A stretch of 20,220 nucleotides of DNA from positions 1 through 20,220 of the forward strand of contig JAVKLI010000080.1 of assembly GCA_031539425.1 (NCBI GenBank). The letters run 5' to 3'. The notes under the pieces are model-generated. The model did not search any database. It saw only the letters and a list, made by a program, of their open reading frames with translations, and was not told the DNA's origin. Made by a program: the position numbers and the translations under genes. Origin of the DNA: UBA4416 sp031539425 (GTDB taxonomy: Bacteria; Bacteroidota; Bacteroidia; B-17B0; Aurantibacillaceae). The stretch's first letter is position 1; each line of letters opens with the position of its first letter. Shown here in pieces: positions 1-7,993 of this stretch.

Positions 1-99
1 AATGCAAATTTTGGTCGAGGGGCAAGTACGATAATTTTACCTTTCAGGAAAGAGGAAAAGAAACTGTTTTATTTTCTTTTTTTTGAAAAAATAATCTAA
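1..99 (+). CDS. C-terminal end of an unidentified protein, possibly a histidine kinase ATPase domain (partial)
   Basis: An open frame enters from the left edge and ends at a TAA at 97-99, giving 32 residues that begin NANFGRGASTIILPF and end in a Lys/Phe-rich tail. The GRGASTIILPF segment resembles the last glycine-rich box and beta strand of HATPase domains (G-x-G-[TS]-x-I-x-I-x-P), so a sensor kinase C-terminus is a reasonable guess. This is only a short-motif resemblance. The gene is convergent with scoB, whose stop lies 36 bases further on. It could also be an unrelated open frame. Confidence 0.45.
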   Translation, partial: NANFGRGASTIILPFRKEEKKLFYFLFFEKII

Positions 100-103
100 G
101 TTA

Positions 104-119
104 CTCCTATCAAAAGGAG
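104..119. terminator. Small hairpin between convergent genes, weak terminator candidate
   Basis: CTCCT (104-108) and AGGAG (115-119) form a 5-bp stem with a 6-base loop in the 36-base gap between the convergent gene ends at 99 and 136. On the minus strand a T-rich run follows only after about 12 bases, so this is not a textbook intrinsic terminator. It is the only stem seen in the gap that could end the scoB transcript. Confidence 0.3.
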
Positions 120-135
120 CATTTATTAGTTGAAT

Positions 136-798
136 CTAAGGTTTTAAAATCATTTCGGGAATTTCTCCATCAATTACTAATTTTCCCTGTGTGGCATTTT
201 TAATTTGATCTACACTTATATTTGGAGCTCTTTCTAATAGTTTAAATCCGCCTTCTGGTAGCACATCCAATACGGCTAATTCGGTTACAATTTTTTTTAC
301 GCATTTAATACCTGTTAAAGGCAATGAACATTTTGATAGTAGTTTTGATTCACCGGCTTTGTTTACATGTTGCATAGCAATGATGATATTTTTAGCCGAT
401 GCTACTAAATCCATAGCGCCGCCCATACCTTTTACCATTTTGCCAGGTATTTTCCAATTGGCAATATCGCCTAGTTCACTCACTTCCATAGCGCCTAATA
501 TGGTTAAATTTACTTTTTGTGAGCGTATCATTCCAAAACTCATCGCCGAATCAAATATAGATGAGCCTTTAAGTAAGGTAACTGTTTGTTTACCTGCATT
601 TATTAAATCAGCATCTTCTTCTCCTTCGTAAGGAAATGGACCCATTCCTAAAATGCCGTTTTCGGATTGTAATACAACATTTAAGTTAGATGGAATAAAA
701 TTTGCAACCAAAGTTGGTATACCTATACCTAAGTTCACATACATGCCATCTTTTATTTCTTTGGCAATCCGTTTGGCTATATCTACTTTATCTAGCAT
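136..798 (-). CDS. scoB: 3-oxoacid CoA-transferase subunit B (SCOT/AtoA-like)
   Basis: Beta subunit of a family I CoA-transferase, which moves CoA between succinyl-CoA and a 3-oxoacid such as acetoacetate through a glutamyl-CoA thioester. The 220-residue protein matches the usual subunit length. It carries the glycine-rich segment VNLGIGIPTL (21-30) and the catalytic motif SENGILGMGP (45-54), with E46 as the predicted catalytic glutamate. The conserved GKMVKGMGGAMDLV segment follows at 119-132. The frame can be extended to a TTG at 822, but that would overlap the upstream lipoprotein by 23 bases. The ATG at 798 sits one base after the lipoprotein stop and gives the normal family N-terminus MLDKVDIAKRIA, so I chose it. 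Its partner scoA is upstream, separated by one unrelated gene. Cytoplasmic. Confidence 0.93.
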   Translation of the reverse strand: MLDKVDIAKRIAKEIKDGMYVNLGIGIPTLVANFIPSNLNVVLQSENGILGMGPFPYEGEEDADLINAGKQTVTLLKGSSIFDSAMSFGMIRSQKVNLTILGAMEVSELGDIANWKIPGKMVKGMGGAMDLVASAKNIIIAMQHVNKAGESKLLSKCSLPLTGIKCVKKIVTELAVLDVLPEGGFKLLERAPNISVDQIKNATQGKLVIDGEIPEMILKP

Positions 799-799
799 T

Positions 800-1327
800 T
801 TATTTAGAAAATTTGTATTCAATTTTCATATCATCAACATCTAAATTATCAGGTCCATCTCCTTTAAATCCAAATACTACAATATCTGTTGGTTGGTCTC
901 GATAGCTAAAAAATGAAATAAAAATACTATCCTTTATAAATAGCCATTTATTTGCTTGAAAGTTATTTCCTTTTAATTGAAATTCATTCCAAGTAACTTG
1001 TCCATCCTGTGATTTTAATTGAATGGCAATTTTACCTTCATTTGGATGTTCACTTTCTCTTAACCATGCAGATACAATAACTGTTACATCATAATCTCTC
1101 AAACTATCCGGAATAGAAAAAACACGGGTAGAGGCATATTTAGTAGTTTCATTTACTCTATAAAAATGTTTGCCACTATGAGCTGGACTTTTTAATGCTG
1201 TATCAGAAAACTGTTCTCCCAGTTTTTCCATATCGTCATTAAATGTAATTACGATAGGTGGGGTTTCAGAACAAGATATTAGTACTGCTATAAATGTTAA
1301 TATAATTAAGACACTTAAGGGTTTCAT
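800..1327 (-). CDS. Small predicted lipoprotein between the two CoA-transferase subunits
   Basis: 175 residues with a type II signal peptide: MKPL, a hydrophobic stretch, then the lipobox LISC with C19 as lipidation site, followed by SETPP. The mature part is predominantly beta-like, with alternating hydrophobic strands and SAWLRESE and WNEFQL segments. This pattern recalls carbohydrate-binding or galactose-binding jelly-roll domains, but I see no diagnostic motif and do not assign a function. It starts 3 bases after the scoA stop and ends 1 base before scoB, so it is almost certainly translated from the same message. An envelope lipoprotein between two subunits of a cytoplasmic enzyme is unexpected. 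Confidence 0.82.
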   Translation of the reverse strand: MKPLSVLIILTFIAVLISCSETPPIVITFNDDMEKLGEQFSDTALKSPAHSGKHFYRVNETTKYASTRVFSIPDSLRDYDVTVIVSAWLRESEHPNEGKIAIQLKSQDGQVTWNEFQLKGNNFQANKWLFIKDSIFISFFSYRDQPTDIVVFGFKGDGPDNLDVDDMKIEYKFSK

Positions 1328-1330
1328 CTT

Positions 1331-2044
1331 TTATTTTCTTTTTTGGGTTGTTATTTGTTCTATTCTTTTTTCATATTTTTCTCCTTGAAAAACACGATGT
1401 ATAAATATTCCAGGTGTATGAATACTATCTGGGTTTAATTGACCTATTTCTACTAATTCTTCTACTTCTGCAATGGTTATTTTTCCGGCCATACTCATGG
1501 ATTGGTTAAAGTTTCGAGCCGTGCTTCTAAATATTAAATTACCTGCTGTATCACCCTTCCAAGCTTTTACTATTGAGAAATCGGCTTCAAATGCTTTTTC
1601 TATTAAGTAGGTTTTTGTTTCTCCAAAAAAAGTACAGTCTTTAGTTTCTTTGCCTATAGCTACTTCTGTGCCCACACCTGCTGGAGTAGGAAAAAATGGG
1701 ATGCCATAGCCTGCTATCATGCACCTTGTAGCAAGCGTACCTTGTGGCACTAGTTCTACCTCTAATTCTCCTGAAAGCATTTGTCTTTCAAACTCTGCAT
1801 TTTCGCCTACATAGGAGGCTATCATTTTTTTAATTTGTTTTGTTTTAAGTAAAAGTCCCAAACCAAAGTCATCTACCCCTGCATTGTTGCTTATACAGGT
1901 TAACTTTTTGGTACCTTTTTTCACCAATTCACTAATACAATTTTCGGGTATACCACATAAGCCAAAACCACCAAACATTACTGTCATGTTATCTTCTAGT
2001 CCTTGTAAAGCTTCGTATGCGTTTTTAACCGTTTTGTTTATCAT
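1331..2044 (-). CDS. scoA: 3-oxoacid CoA-transferase subunit A (SCOT/AtoD-like)
   Basis: Alpha subunit of the family I CoA-transferase, partner of scoB. The 237 residues are full length for the family. Recognisable segments are TVMFGGFGLCGIPENCI (21-37), the NNAGVDDFGLGLLL region (about 54-67), the ASYVGENAEFERQMLSGELE region, and VELVPQGTLATR-IAGYGIPFFPTPAGVGT. The last corresponds to the conserved CoA-binding and structural core. The start ATG follows the stop of the penicillin-binding protein gene by two bases, and the lipoprotein gene begins three bases after its own stop. The enzyme would activate acetoacetate with succinyl-CoA or run the reverse reaction. With gcdH at the head of the same strand run, this fits amino-acid or ketone-body catabolism (inference). 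Confidence 0.93.
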   Translation of the reverse strand: MINKTVKNAYEALQGLEDNMTVMFGGFGLCGIPENCISELVKKGTKKLTCISNNAGVDDFGLGLLLKTKQIKKMIASYVGENAEFERQMLSGELEVELVPQGTLATRCMIAGYGIPFFPTPAGVGTEVAIGKETKDCTFFGETKTYLIEKAFEADFSIVKAWKGDTAGNLIFRSTARNFNQSMSMAGKITIAEVEELVEIGQLNPDSIHTPGIFIHRVFQGEKYEKRIEQITTQKRK

Positions 2045-2046
2045 AT

Positions 2047-4293
2047 TTATTCTTCGTCTTCTTCAATTTGTTTTTTAGATGGCGCTGATTGTTCTAGCTT
2101 ACTGTCGTATTTACTGCAATCTAATTCAATGTTTGCCATGTTTTTTGGGCGCTCAAATTTAGCCTTTTTAAGATTTAATGAAGCATCGGCATATATTTTT
2201 TGAAAAAACAATCCCCATACCGGTAAAGCCATGGCAGCACCTTGCCCTTCGGCCATGTTATCAAAATGTATACTTCTATCATCTCCCCCTGACCAGCATC
2301 CAGCTGCTAATTCGGGGGTTAAGCCAATAAACCAAGCATCGGCATTGTGTTGGGTTGTACCTGTTTTGCCAGCTATTTCGTTATCTAATTTATATTTTAA
2401 TCTTAGTCTTATGCCTGTTCCTCTATCTACCACGCCACGCATTAATTGAATCATAGTATACGCCTTACTTTCATTCATTACTTCATCTGTTTTTGGATAA
2501 AACAATTCGAGTACTTTTCCATTTTTATCTTCTATTTTACTTATAAATGTAGGTTCTATATAAGTTCCTTTATTAGCAAATGCAGCGTTGGCGCCAACCA
2601 TTTCTATAAGGGTTACTTCGGCTGTGCCTAAGGCTATAGATGGAACTTCATCTATATGAGAGGTTATGCCAAGTCTACGCACCAAATCTATAACAGCTTT
2701 AGCGCCAAATTGTTTTATTAACCAAGCAGATACATAATTAATAGACCCTGCTAAAGCATATCGTAATGTTACCATTTTACCTGTACCCACATCTCCATCT
2801 GAGTTTTCGGGGCACCATGTTTCTTGATCTGGAATTTCGACACAGGTTTTAACATTGGCTACCTGGTAGCAAGGTGAGTATCCTTCTTGTATGGCAATAG
2901 CGTAAACAAATGGCTTAAAGGTAGAGCCTACTTGTCGTTTACTTACTTTAACGTGGTCAAATTTAAAATGTTTGTGATTAATACCTCCTACCCATGCTTT
3001 AACAAAGCCAGTTGATGGTTCTATAGCTACAAAGCCAGTTTGTAAAAAACGTTTGTAGTAGCGTATGCTATCCCATGGGGTCATTATGGTATCTATTTCA
3101 CCTTTTGGTGAATATACTGTCATTGCTATTTTTGTGTTAAAGTCTTTATTAATTTCCCTTTCCGATAAACCATTTCTTTTTGAATTGATATATCTATCAC
3201 TTCTTTTTTTTGCTGAGTTTAAAATAGATTGTATTTGATCTTTAGTAATATTCCACGCAAATGGTGCTTGTTTTTTTTGTTTTAATTCAAACTCAAATTG
3301 ACCTTGTACATACTTCATATGCTCGTATACAGCTTCCTCGGCATATTTTTGCATTTTATAATTTAAGGTTGTATAAATTTTTAACCCGTCTTTATATAAA
3401 TTATAGGGTTTGTTGGTTTCTGGATTTATATGTTGTTCGCACCATTTTTTCAAAACCTTATCTCTTAAATACTCTCTAAAATAAGGGGCTAAACCTTCGT
3501 TGTTATTTTCGGCCATATAGTTAAGTATAAGTGGTAATTTTTTTAAACTATCATATTCTATTTTGGTAATATTTTCATTTACTAACATTTGGTTTAATAC
3601 CACGTTTCGTCTTTGCTTAACTAATTCTGGTTTTCTTAATGGATTATAAACAGCAGGGTTTTTTGCCATACCAACTAACATGGCTGCTTGCTCAATGCTT
3701 AAACTATCTTGTAACTTATTAAAATATATTTGCGCAGCAGATTTTATACCTACAGCTTGATTTAAAAAATCAAACTTATTTAAATACATGGTGATGATTT
3801 CTTCTTTGGTGTAGTTTTTTTCTAATCGAACGGCAATGACCCATTCTTTAATTTTTTGAATGACCATTTGAATTGGATTTAATTTTTGACGTGGAAACAT
3901 CATTTTTGCTAGCTGTTGGGAGAGTGTGCTACCCCCACCACTGCTTGATTTTCCAATAATTATACCAAATACAGCTCTACCTAAGGCGATAACGTCTATA
4001 CCACTGTGTTGTAAAAATCTGGCATCTTCTGTGGCTATTAATGCATTTATGACATCTTTGTCTATTTCAGAATATTTAACCGTTACTCTGTTTTCTGTAT
4101 AGTATTTACCAAGTATGGTTAAATCGCTTGAGTAGATTACAGTAGATAAGTTGTTTTTTGGGTTTTGAAGCTCTTGAACGCTTGGTAAATTAACAAATAC
4201 TTCTGTTGAAATAAAAATAACTAATGTTATTAAAAGTAAAAAAGGAACTAAAGTAACAAGCCAAATATATTTTATAATTTTATTTGAAGTCAC
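2047..4293 (-). CDS. mrcA: Class A penicillin-binding protein 1A (transglycosylase-transpeptidase)
   Basis: Bifunctional peptidoglycan synthase, 748 residues, anchored by one N-terminal membrane helix (about 8-30) with the rest periplasmic. The GT51 glycosyltransferase domain shows ATEDARFLQHSGID (catalytic E89) and GGGSTLSQQLAK (119-130), plus the EEIITMYLN helix. The transpeptidase domain shows the SxxK motif S457-TFK, SxN at S517-I-N519, and KTGT at 643-646. All active-site residues are present. The start codon is GTG; an in-frame TAA lies 13-15 bases upstream and no ATG occurs before residue 143, so GTG is the only sensible start. The C-terminus is acidic (QIEEDEE). It begins 28 bases after gcdH and ends two bases before scoA, so it appears co-transcribed with metabolic genes. 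Confidence 0.95.
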   Translation of the reverse strand: MTSNKIIKYIWLVTLVPFLLLITLVIFISTEVFVNLPSVQELQNPKNNLSTVIYSSDLTILGKYYTENRVTVKYSEIDKDVINALIATEDARFLQHSGIDVIALGRAVFGIIIGKSSSGGGSTLSQQLAKMMFPRQKLNPIQMVIQKIKEWVIAVRLEKNYTKEEIITMYLNKFDFLNQAVGIKSAAQIYFNKLQDSLSIEQAAMLVGMAKNPAVYNPLRKPELVKQRRNVVLNQMLVNENITKIEYDSLKKLPLILNYMAENNNEGLAPYFREYLRDKVLKKWCEQHINPETNKPYNLYKDGLKIYTTLNYKMQKYAEEAVYEHMKYVQGQFEFELKQKKQAPFAWNITKDQIQSILNSAKKRSDRYINSKRNGLSEREINKDFNTKIAMTVYSPKGEIDTIMTPWDSIRYYKRFLQTGFVAIEPSTGFVKAWVGGINHKHFKFDHVKVSKRQVGSTFKPFVYAIAIQEGYSPCYQVANVKTCVEIPDQETWCPENSDGDVGTGKMVTLRYALAGSINYVSAWLIKQFGAKAVIDLVRRLGITSHIDEVPSIALGTAEVTLIEMVGANAAFANKGTYIEPTFISKIEDKNGKVLELFYPKTDEVMNESKAYTMIQLMRGVVDRGTGIRLRLKYKLDNEIAGKTGTTQHNADAWFIGLTPELAAGCWSGGDDRSIHFDNMAEGQGAAMALPVWGLFFQKIYADASLNLKKAKFERPKNMANIELDCSKYDSKLEQSAPSKKQIEEDEE

Positions 4294-4321
4294 TATACTT
4301 ATATTTTATGTTAAGTATTAC

Positions 4322-5506
4322 TTAATTAAATGCGTTAATGCCTGTAATATCCATTCCTGTAATTAATAAATGAATATCGTGTGTACCTTCATAAGTAATT
4401 ACAGATTCTAGGTTCATCATATGTCTCATAATTGGGTATTCACCTGTAATGCCCATTCCGCCATGTATTTGACGGGCTTCACGAGCTATGGTAAGGGCCA
4501 TGTTTACATTATTCCGTTTTGCCATGCTTATTTGAGCAGGCGTGGCTCTGTATTCGTTTTTAAGACAGCCCAACCGCCATGTAAGTAATTGTGCTTTGGT
4601 TATTTCGGTAATCATTTCGGCTAATTTTTTTTGAGTGAGTTGAAATCCAGCAATAGGTTTACCAAATTGCTGGCGTTCTTTACTGTATCTTAATGCGCTA
4701 TCATAGCAATCCATTGCTGCGCCTATTACACCCCAAGCTATACCATAGCGAGCGCTATTAAGGCAACTTAGGGGACCTTTTAATCCCTTTATGTTTGGAA
4801 AAATATTTTCTTTAGGTACTTTTACGTTATCAAATACTAATTCACCAGTAGCAGATGCTCTCAAGCTCCATTTACCATGGGTTTCGGGTGTATGAAATCC
4901 TGACATTCCTCGTTCTACTATTAAGCCACGTATTTCATCCGCTTCGTCTTTAGCCCATACTACGGCAATATCTGCAAAGGGTGAGTTACTAATCCACATT
5001 TTAGCGCCATTTAAAATAACATGTTTACCATCGCCGGCATCTTTAAATTTGGTAACCATTCCGGAAGGGTTGCTGCCATGGTCTGGCTCTGTTAAGCCAA
5101 AGCAACCCATCAAATCTCCAGAAGCTAATTTTGGTAAATATTTTTTCTTTTGCTCTTCGCTTCCAAAAGTATAAATAGGAAACATAACTAAAGAGCTTTG
5201 TACCGAAGCTGTAGAGCGCAAACCGCTGTCGCCTCTTTCTAGTTCTTGCATAATAAGCCCGTACGAAATTTGATCTAAGCCTGGTCCACCATATTCTACA
5301 GGTATATAAGGGCCAAAGGCACCAATATTTGCTAAACCTTTAATCCATTGTTTAGGGAATTTGGTTGTTTGGCAAGCCTCTTCAACAATTGGTGTAACTT
5401 CTTTTTTAACCCAATTACGGGCCATTTCTCTTATTAATTTATGTTCATCAGTTAATAGTTCATCCATTAAATAATAATCGTGTGCTTCAAATTTGTCAGT
5501 TGCCAT
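4322..5506 (-). CDS. gcdH: Glutaryl-CoA dehydrogenase (acyl-CoA dehydrogenase family)
   Basis: FAD enzyme that oxidises and decarboxylates glutaryl-CoA to crotonyl-CoA in lysine/tryptophan degradation. At 394 residues it is full length. The subfamily assignment rests on ELERGDSGLRSTASVQSS (88-105), which carries the residues equivalent to human GCDH E87 and R94 (E90, R97 here), and on TYEGTHDIH (371-379), where E373 is the expected catalytic base. Also seen are the FAD segments CFGLTEPDHGS (135-145) and WISNSPFADI (171-180), and ARQIHGGMGITGEY near the end. The C-terminal ITGINAF closely matches known GCDHs. Other acyl-CoA dehydrogenases usually lack this arginine/serine arrangement. First gene of the run leading through the PBP gene to scoA and scoB, with a Bacteroidota-type promoter candidate upstream. 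Confidence 0.93.
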   Translation of the reverse strand: MATDKFEAHDYYLMDELLTDEHKLIREMARNWVKKEVTPIVEEACQTTKFPKQWIKGLANIGAFGPYIPVEYGGPGLDQISYGLIMQELERGDSGLRSTASVQSSLVMFPIYTFGSEEQKKKYLPKLASGDLMGCFGLTEPDHGSNPSGMVTKFKDAGDGKHVILNGAKMWISNSPFADIAVVWAKDEADEIRGLIVERGMSGFHTPETHGKWSLRASATGELVFDNVKVPKENIFPNIKGLKGPLSCLNSARYGIAWGVIGAAMDCYDSALRYSKERQQFGKPIAGFQLTQKKLAEMITEITKAQLLTWRLGCLKNEYRATPAQISMAKRNNVNMALTIAREARQIHGGMGITGEYPIMRHMMNLESVITYEGTHDIHLLITGMDITGINAFN

Positions 5507-5581
5507 TGTTTTTATTTTTATTTTAATAGTATTAAGTTAACTTTTATAATTAAAAAATAACTTTTTCCTTTTAACTGCTTG

Positions 5582-5614
5582 CAAATATACCTTAATTGAG
5601 AATTATTTTGTAAA
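5582..5614 (-). promoter_or_regulatory. Promoter candidate for gcdH
   Basis: On the minus strand TATATTTG (5589 to 5582) is a perfect match to the Bacteroidota -7 element TAnnTTTG. TTTAC (5614 to 5610) stands 20 bases upstream where a -33 TTTG-like box is expected, but it matches imperfectly. Transcription would begin near 5575, giving a leader of about 70 bases, and would run into gcdH and probably the four genes behind it. Confidence 0.6.
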
Positions 5615-5672
5615 TCTTTTTATTGTTGAATTAAGGTGTTTAAAGTTGTCAATTGATTGTGGTTTAAAATTA

Positions 5673-5701
5673 AAAAAGTCTACAATAATTGTAGACTTTT
5701 T
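5673..5701 (-). terminator. Intrinsic terminator, perfect 13-bp stem
   Basis: AAAAAGTCTACAA (5673-5685) and TTGTAGACTTTTT (5689-5701) pair perfectly with a 3-base loop. On the minus strand the T-run follows the stem directly, 44 bases after the stop of the OmpA/TPR gene. This separates that transcript from gcdH. The stem is symmetrical, so it could work from either side. Confidence 0.8.
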
Positions 5702-5744
5702 AGTAATGAAAATCACAGATCAATAAAAAATCAAATCTGTGTAA

Positions 5745-7472
5745 TTATTTTACAATTTCAATAAATTCTTGATTTTTTCTTAGGTTTAAAAACTCAGCAT
5801 CATCAGTAGCCATTAGTTTAAATTTAGCATCTTTTGCTATGGCAGACTTTAAGTTGCTGTATGTAGACTCTGTACTTCCGATTCTATTAGCTATTATTGC
5901 TTTTAAATATAAGCCTAATGCGGTGTCTTTATCAGTTGAATTATTTAATACAGATTCAGCGTTTGTAGGATTAGCTTTAAGTAGTTCAACTAAAGCTTTA
6001 TTAAATTTTGTATAAGAGGCAAATGCAGCACTTGCAGCATCATAATTCCCTTCTTGTAATTTGATAATACCTAAGTTGTAATTTACTTCATTTCCAGCAG
6101 ATTTAGCTTTATTGTAATATTCAACAGCTTGTTTTCTGTTTGACATTTTAGAAGCAATTACACCTAAGTTATTTAGTACTGATAACTGGTTTTTTTGAAT
6201 CTTGTCAGCCATTAAAAATGCCTCACTTGCTTCAGTTATTTTGTTAGCATCTACTAAAGCTACTCCTAAGTTGTTATGCGTTCTCCAATCATTAGAATAT
6301 TTTGTTGAGGCATGTTTTAAAGCATTAATTTTTAAATTATTATCAGAAAGTAATTTTACACCATACAATATCTCTTCTTTAGAAAGAGTGTCTAGGTTTG
6401 AATTTAAAAGTGCAATAATTTGTTCATCAGTAAGAGCTGTTTTTGTATAATTAATTGTAATAACTGATCTACGTAGTTTTGGTAAAATTTTGTCAGCTAT
6501 TTCAGTATAAGTAGCAGCTAAGTTTTTAATCTCTTTCTCTCTTTGTTCTCCATCAGGGTACATTGTTAATACACGTAATATTAAATCTTTATCCGCAATG
6601 CTTGATGTTTCCATTAATGATTTAAACCCATCCCAATCTTCAGATATAGTTAAAACTTTGTAGTTAGAATCTAGTTTACCAAATGTTTTAGTTTTATCTT
6701 TATTAAAATTAAAAATTGTTTGTAAATTTTTAGTTGACACTTTAGCACGATCTTTGGCTAAATTTTCATTTTTTCTTAATTCTCCATCAGGCGATGCGTA
6801 GGCAGATACTGAAATGTTATTAAAAATTAATTCTGAAGAGTTTGTTTTTGTTTTAATAAAGTTTTCTATTGTTTTATATTCTTTTTTTTTAGTTTCTGAA
6901 GAACGAATTACGGATTGATTTATTTCAAAATATGTGTTTAAAACAACAGAACTAGGTTGTGATTTTGCGAATGAATCTTTAGCTGCTATTGTTTTTTCGT
7001 CATGAATAAATAACAAAGAAGTGGCTATAACCCCATCAGCTATTTTCATTGGAGTAAATTGCTTAGCTTTTGTTTTTACTTTTCCTACAGCTCTTAATTC
7101 TAATTCGGAGTTACGCATCGCATCTTTAAAAGGAACGGTTGCCACATAATTTAAAGAACCTCCTTGATTAAAAGAAATTTTTTGTCCACTTTCTGTACTT
7201 GCTTCACCTACCAAAACAACTTTTGGTAATTCTTCTTCACCCCCAGTATATTTTAATACTGGTGTAATTTCTACATGAGCTTTTTTAAAGAAAAACTTAG
7301 CTGGATAATTTGCAGTAATGGTAACTTTTACTGAATCACCTTTCATTTCTAACGGATTAGGCGTAACATTATATGTAACCGCTTTTTCTCCTTTTACCAT
7401 CTTTCCTAAGCCATCACAACTGATGATAACTAAAGAAAAAGCGATAATGAATAGATAAATTATTTTTTTCAT
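5745..7472 (-). CDS. OmpA-like/TPR lipoprotein of the Bacteroidota YASPDG type
   Basis: 575 residues. The signal peptide ends in lipobox VIISC with C19 as lipidation site. An N-terminal beta-rich region (about 30-160) is followed by an OmpA-like segment (about 175-345) containing SAYASPDGELRKNENLAKDR. Aligned by eye to the OmpA peptidoglycan-binding loop, N235, L238 and R242 are kept, but the usual diaminopimelate-binding Asp position is S227, with D229 two residues on. The second half holds tetratricopeptide-like helices (about 395-485: THNNLGVALVDANK, SVLNNLGVIASK, VNYNLGIIKLQEGNY). Probably a periplasm-facing outer-membrane lipoprotein that contacts the cell wall; the partner bound by the TPRs is unknown. 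It starts 34 bases after rpsT with no visible promoter of its own, so it may be transcribed with it. Confidence 0.85.
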   Translation of the reverse strand: MKKIIYLFIIAFSLVIISCDGLGKMVKGEKAVTYNVTPNPLEMKGDSVKVTITANYPAKFFFKKAHVEITPVLKYTGGEEELPKVVLVGEASTESGQKISFNQGGSLNYVATVPFKDAMRNSELELRAVGKVKTKAKQFTPMKIADGVIATSLLFIHDEKTIAAKDSFAKSQPSSVVLNTYFEINQSVIRSSETKKKEYKTIENFIKTKTNSSELIFNNISVSAYASPDGELRKNENLAKDRAKVSTKNLQTIFNFNKDKTKTFGKLDSNYKVLTISEDWDGFKSLMETSSIADKDLILRVLTMYPDGEQREKEIKNLAATYTEIADKILPKLRRSVITINYTKTALTDEQIIALLNSNLDTLSKEEILYGVKLLSDNNLKINALKHASTKYSNDWRTHNNLGVALVDANKITEASEAFLMADKIQKNQLSVLNNLGVIASKMSNRKQAVEYYNKAKSAGNEVNYNLGIIKLQEGNYDAASAAFASYTKFNKALVELLKANPTNAESVLNNSTDKDTALGLYLKAIIANRIGSTESTYSNLKSAIAKDAKFKLMATDDAEFLNLRKNQEFIEIVK

Positions 7473-7506
7473 TTTATTAAATGTTTAGTTAAGATTTGGA
7501 AAAAAT

Positions 7507-7767
7507 TTAGTTTTTGCTTATTGCGTTTATTTTTTTAGCCAATTTTGATTTTAAATTAGCCGCTTTGTTTTTATGTATAACTTTTTTCTTAGCTAATTTA
7601 TCAATCATAGAAGAAACAGATGGAAGTGATGTTTTAGCTTCTGCTATATCACTTGTGGATTTTAAGCGTTTTACAGCATTTCGAGTGGTTTTAGCAAAAT
7701 ATTTATTTTCGATGCGTTTTGCATCATTAGATCTGATTCTTTTAATTGCTGACTTATGGTTTGCCAT
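7507..7767 (-). CDS. rpsT: 30S ribosomal protein bS20
   Basis: 86-residue, very basic protein with the family N-terminus MANHKSAIKRIRSNDAKR, and TTRNAVKRLK and HKNKAANLKSKLAKKI further on. These are hallmarks of bS20, which binds 16S rRNA in the body of the small subunit. Length is normal. A perfect -7 promoter element lies 26 bases upstream of the ATG, and the gene is divergent from gatB. Confidence 0.97.
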   Translation of the reverse strand: MANHKSAIKRIRSNDAKRIENKYFAKTTRNAVKRLKSTSDIAEAKTSLPSVSSMIDKLAKKKVIHKNKAANLKSKLAKKINAISKN

Positions 7768-7792
7768 TATAAATTATGTTAATTTTGAAGCG

Positions 7793-7800
7793 CAAATATA
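7793..7800 (-). promoter_or_regulatory. -7 promoter element for rpsT
   Basis: TATATTTG on the minus strand (7800 to 7793), identical to the element before gcdH. Transcription would start near 7786, about 20 bases before the rpsT ATG. A TTTG occurs further upstream (7829 to 7826), but at 25 bases it is rather far for a -33 box. Confidence 0.6.
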
Positions 7801-7963
7801 CTATTTAATGAATAGAATGTATATACAAATTAAAAATATTTTAATATTCAAGTTTTTTCTTAAAATTCATTTTTTAGGCTTTAATTCAAATTCGGGCAAG
7901 TATTTTTATAATTTTTAGCTGAATGGCGTTTTATGAATAATAAAAACAGATATTTAATTATAT

Positions 7964-7971
7964 TACATTTG
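7964..7971 (+). promoter_or_regulatory. -7 promoter element for gatB
   Basis: TACATTTG fits TAnnTTTG perfectly and would place the transcript start near 7978, about 16 bases before the gatB ATG. No clear -33 box is visible. The rest of the 226-base divergent region (7768-7993) is AT-rich and shows no other gene or RNA. Confidence 0.55.
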
Positions 7972-7993
7972 CCTATTATTTATATCATCCTAT

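Noticed and set aside
799..822. TTG start extending scoB by eight codons
   Set aside because: It would overlap the lipoprotein gene, whereas the ATG at 798 fits the family N-terminus and the 1-base spacing.
800..1327. Idea that the lipoprotein is a frameshifted piece of a CoA-transferase
   Set aside because: It has its own signal peptide and lipobox, both CoA-transferase subunits are complete, and its composition shows no resemblance to either.
7514..7918. 134-codon open frame on the plus strand opposite rpsT
   Set aside because: It lies antisense to a confidently identified ribosomal protein gene and has no family-like features; the AT-rich opposite strand stays open by chance.
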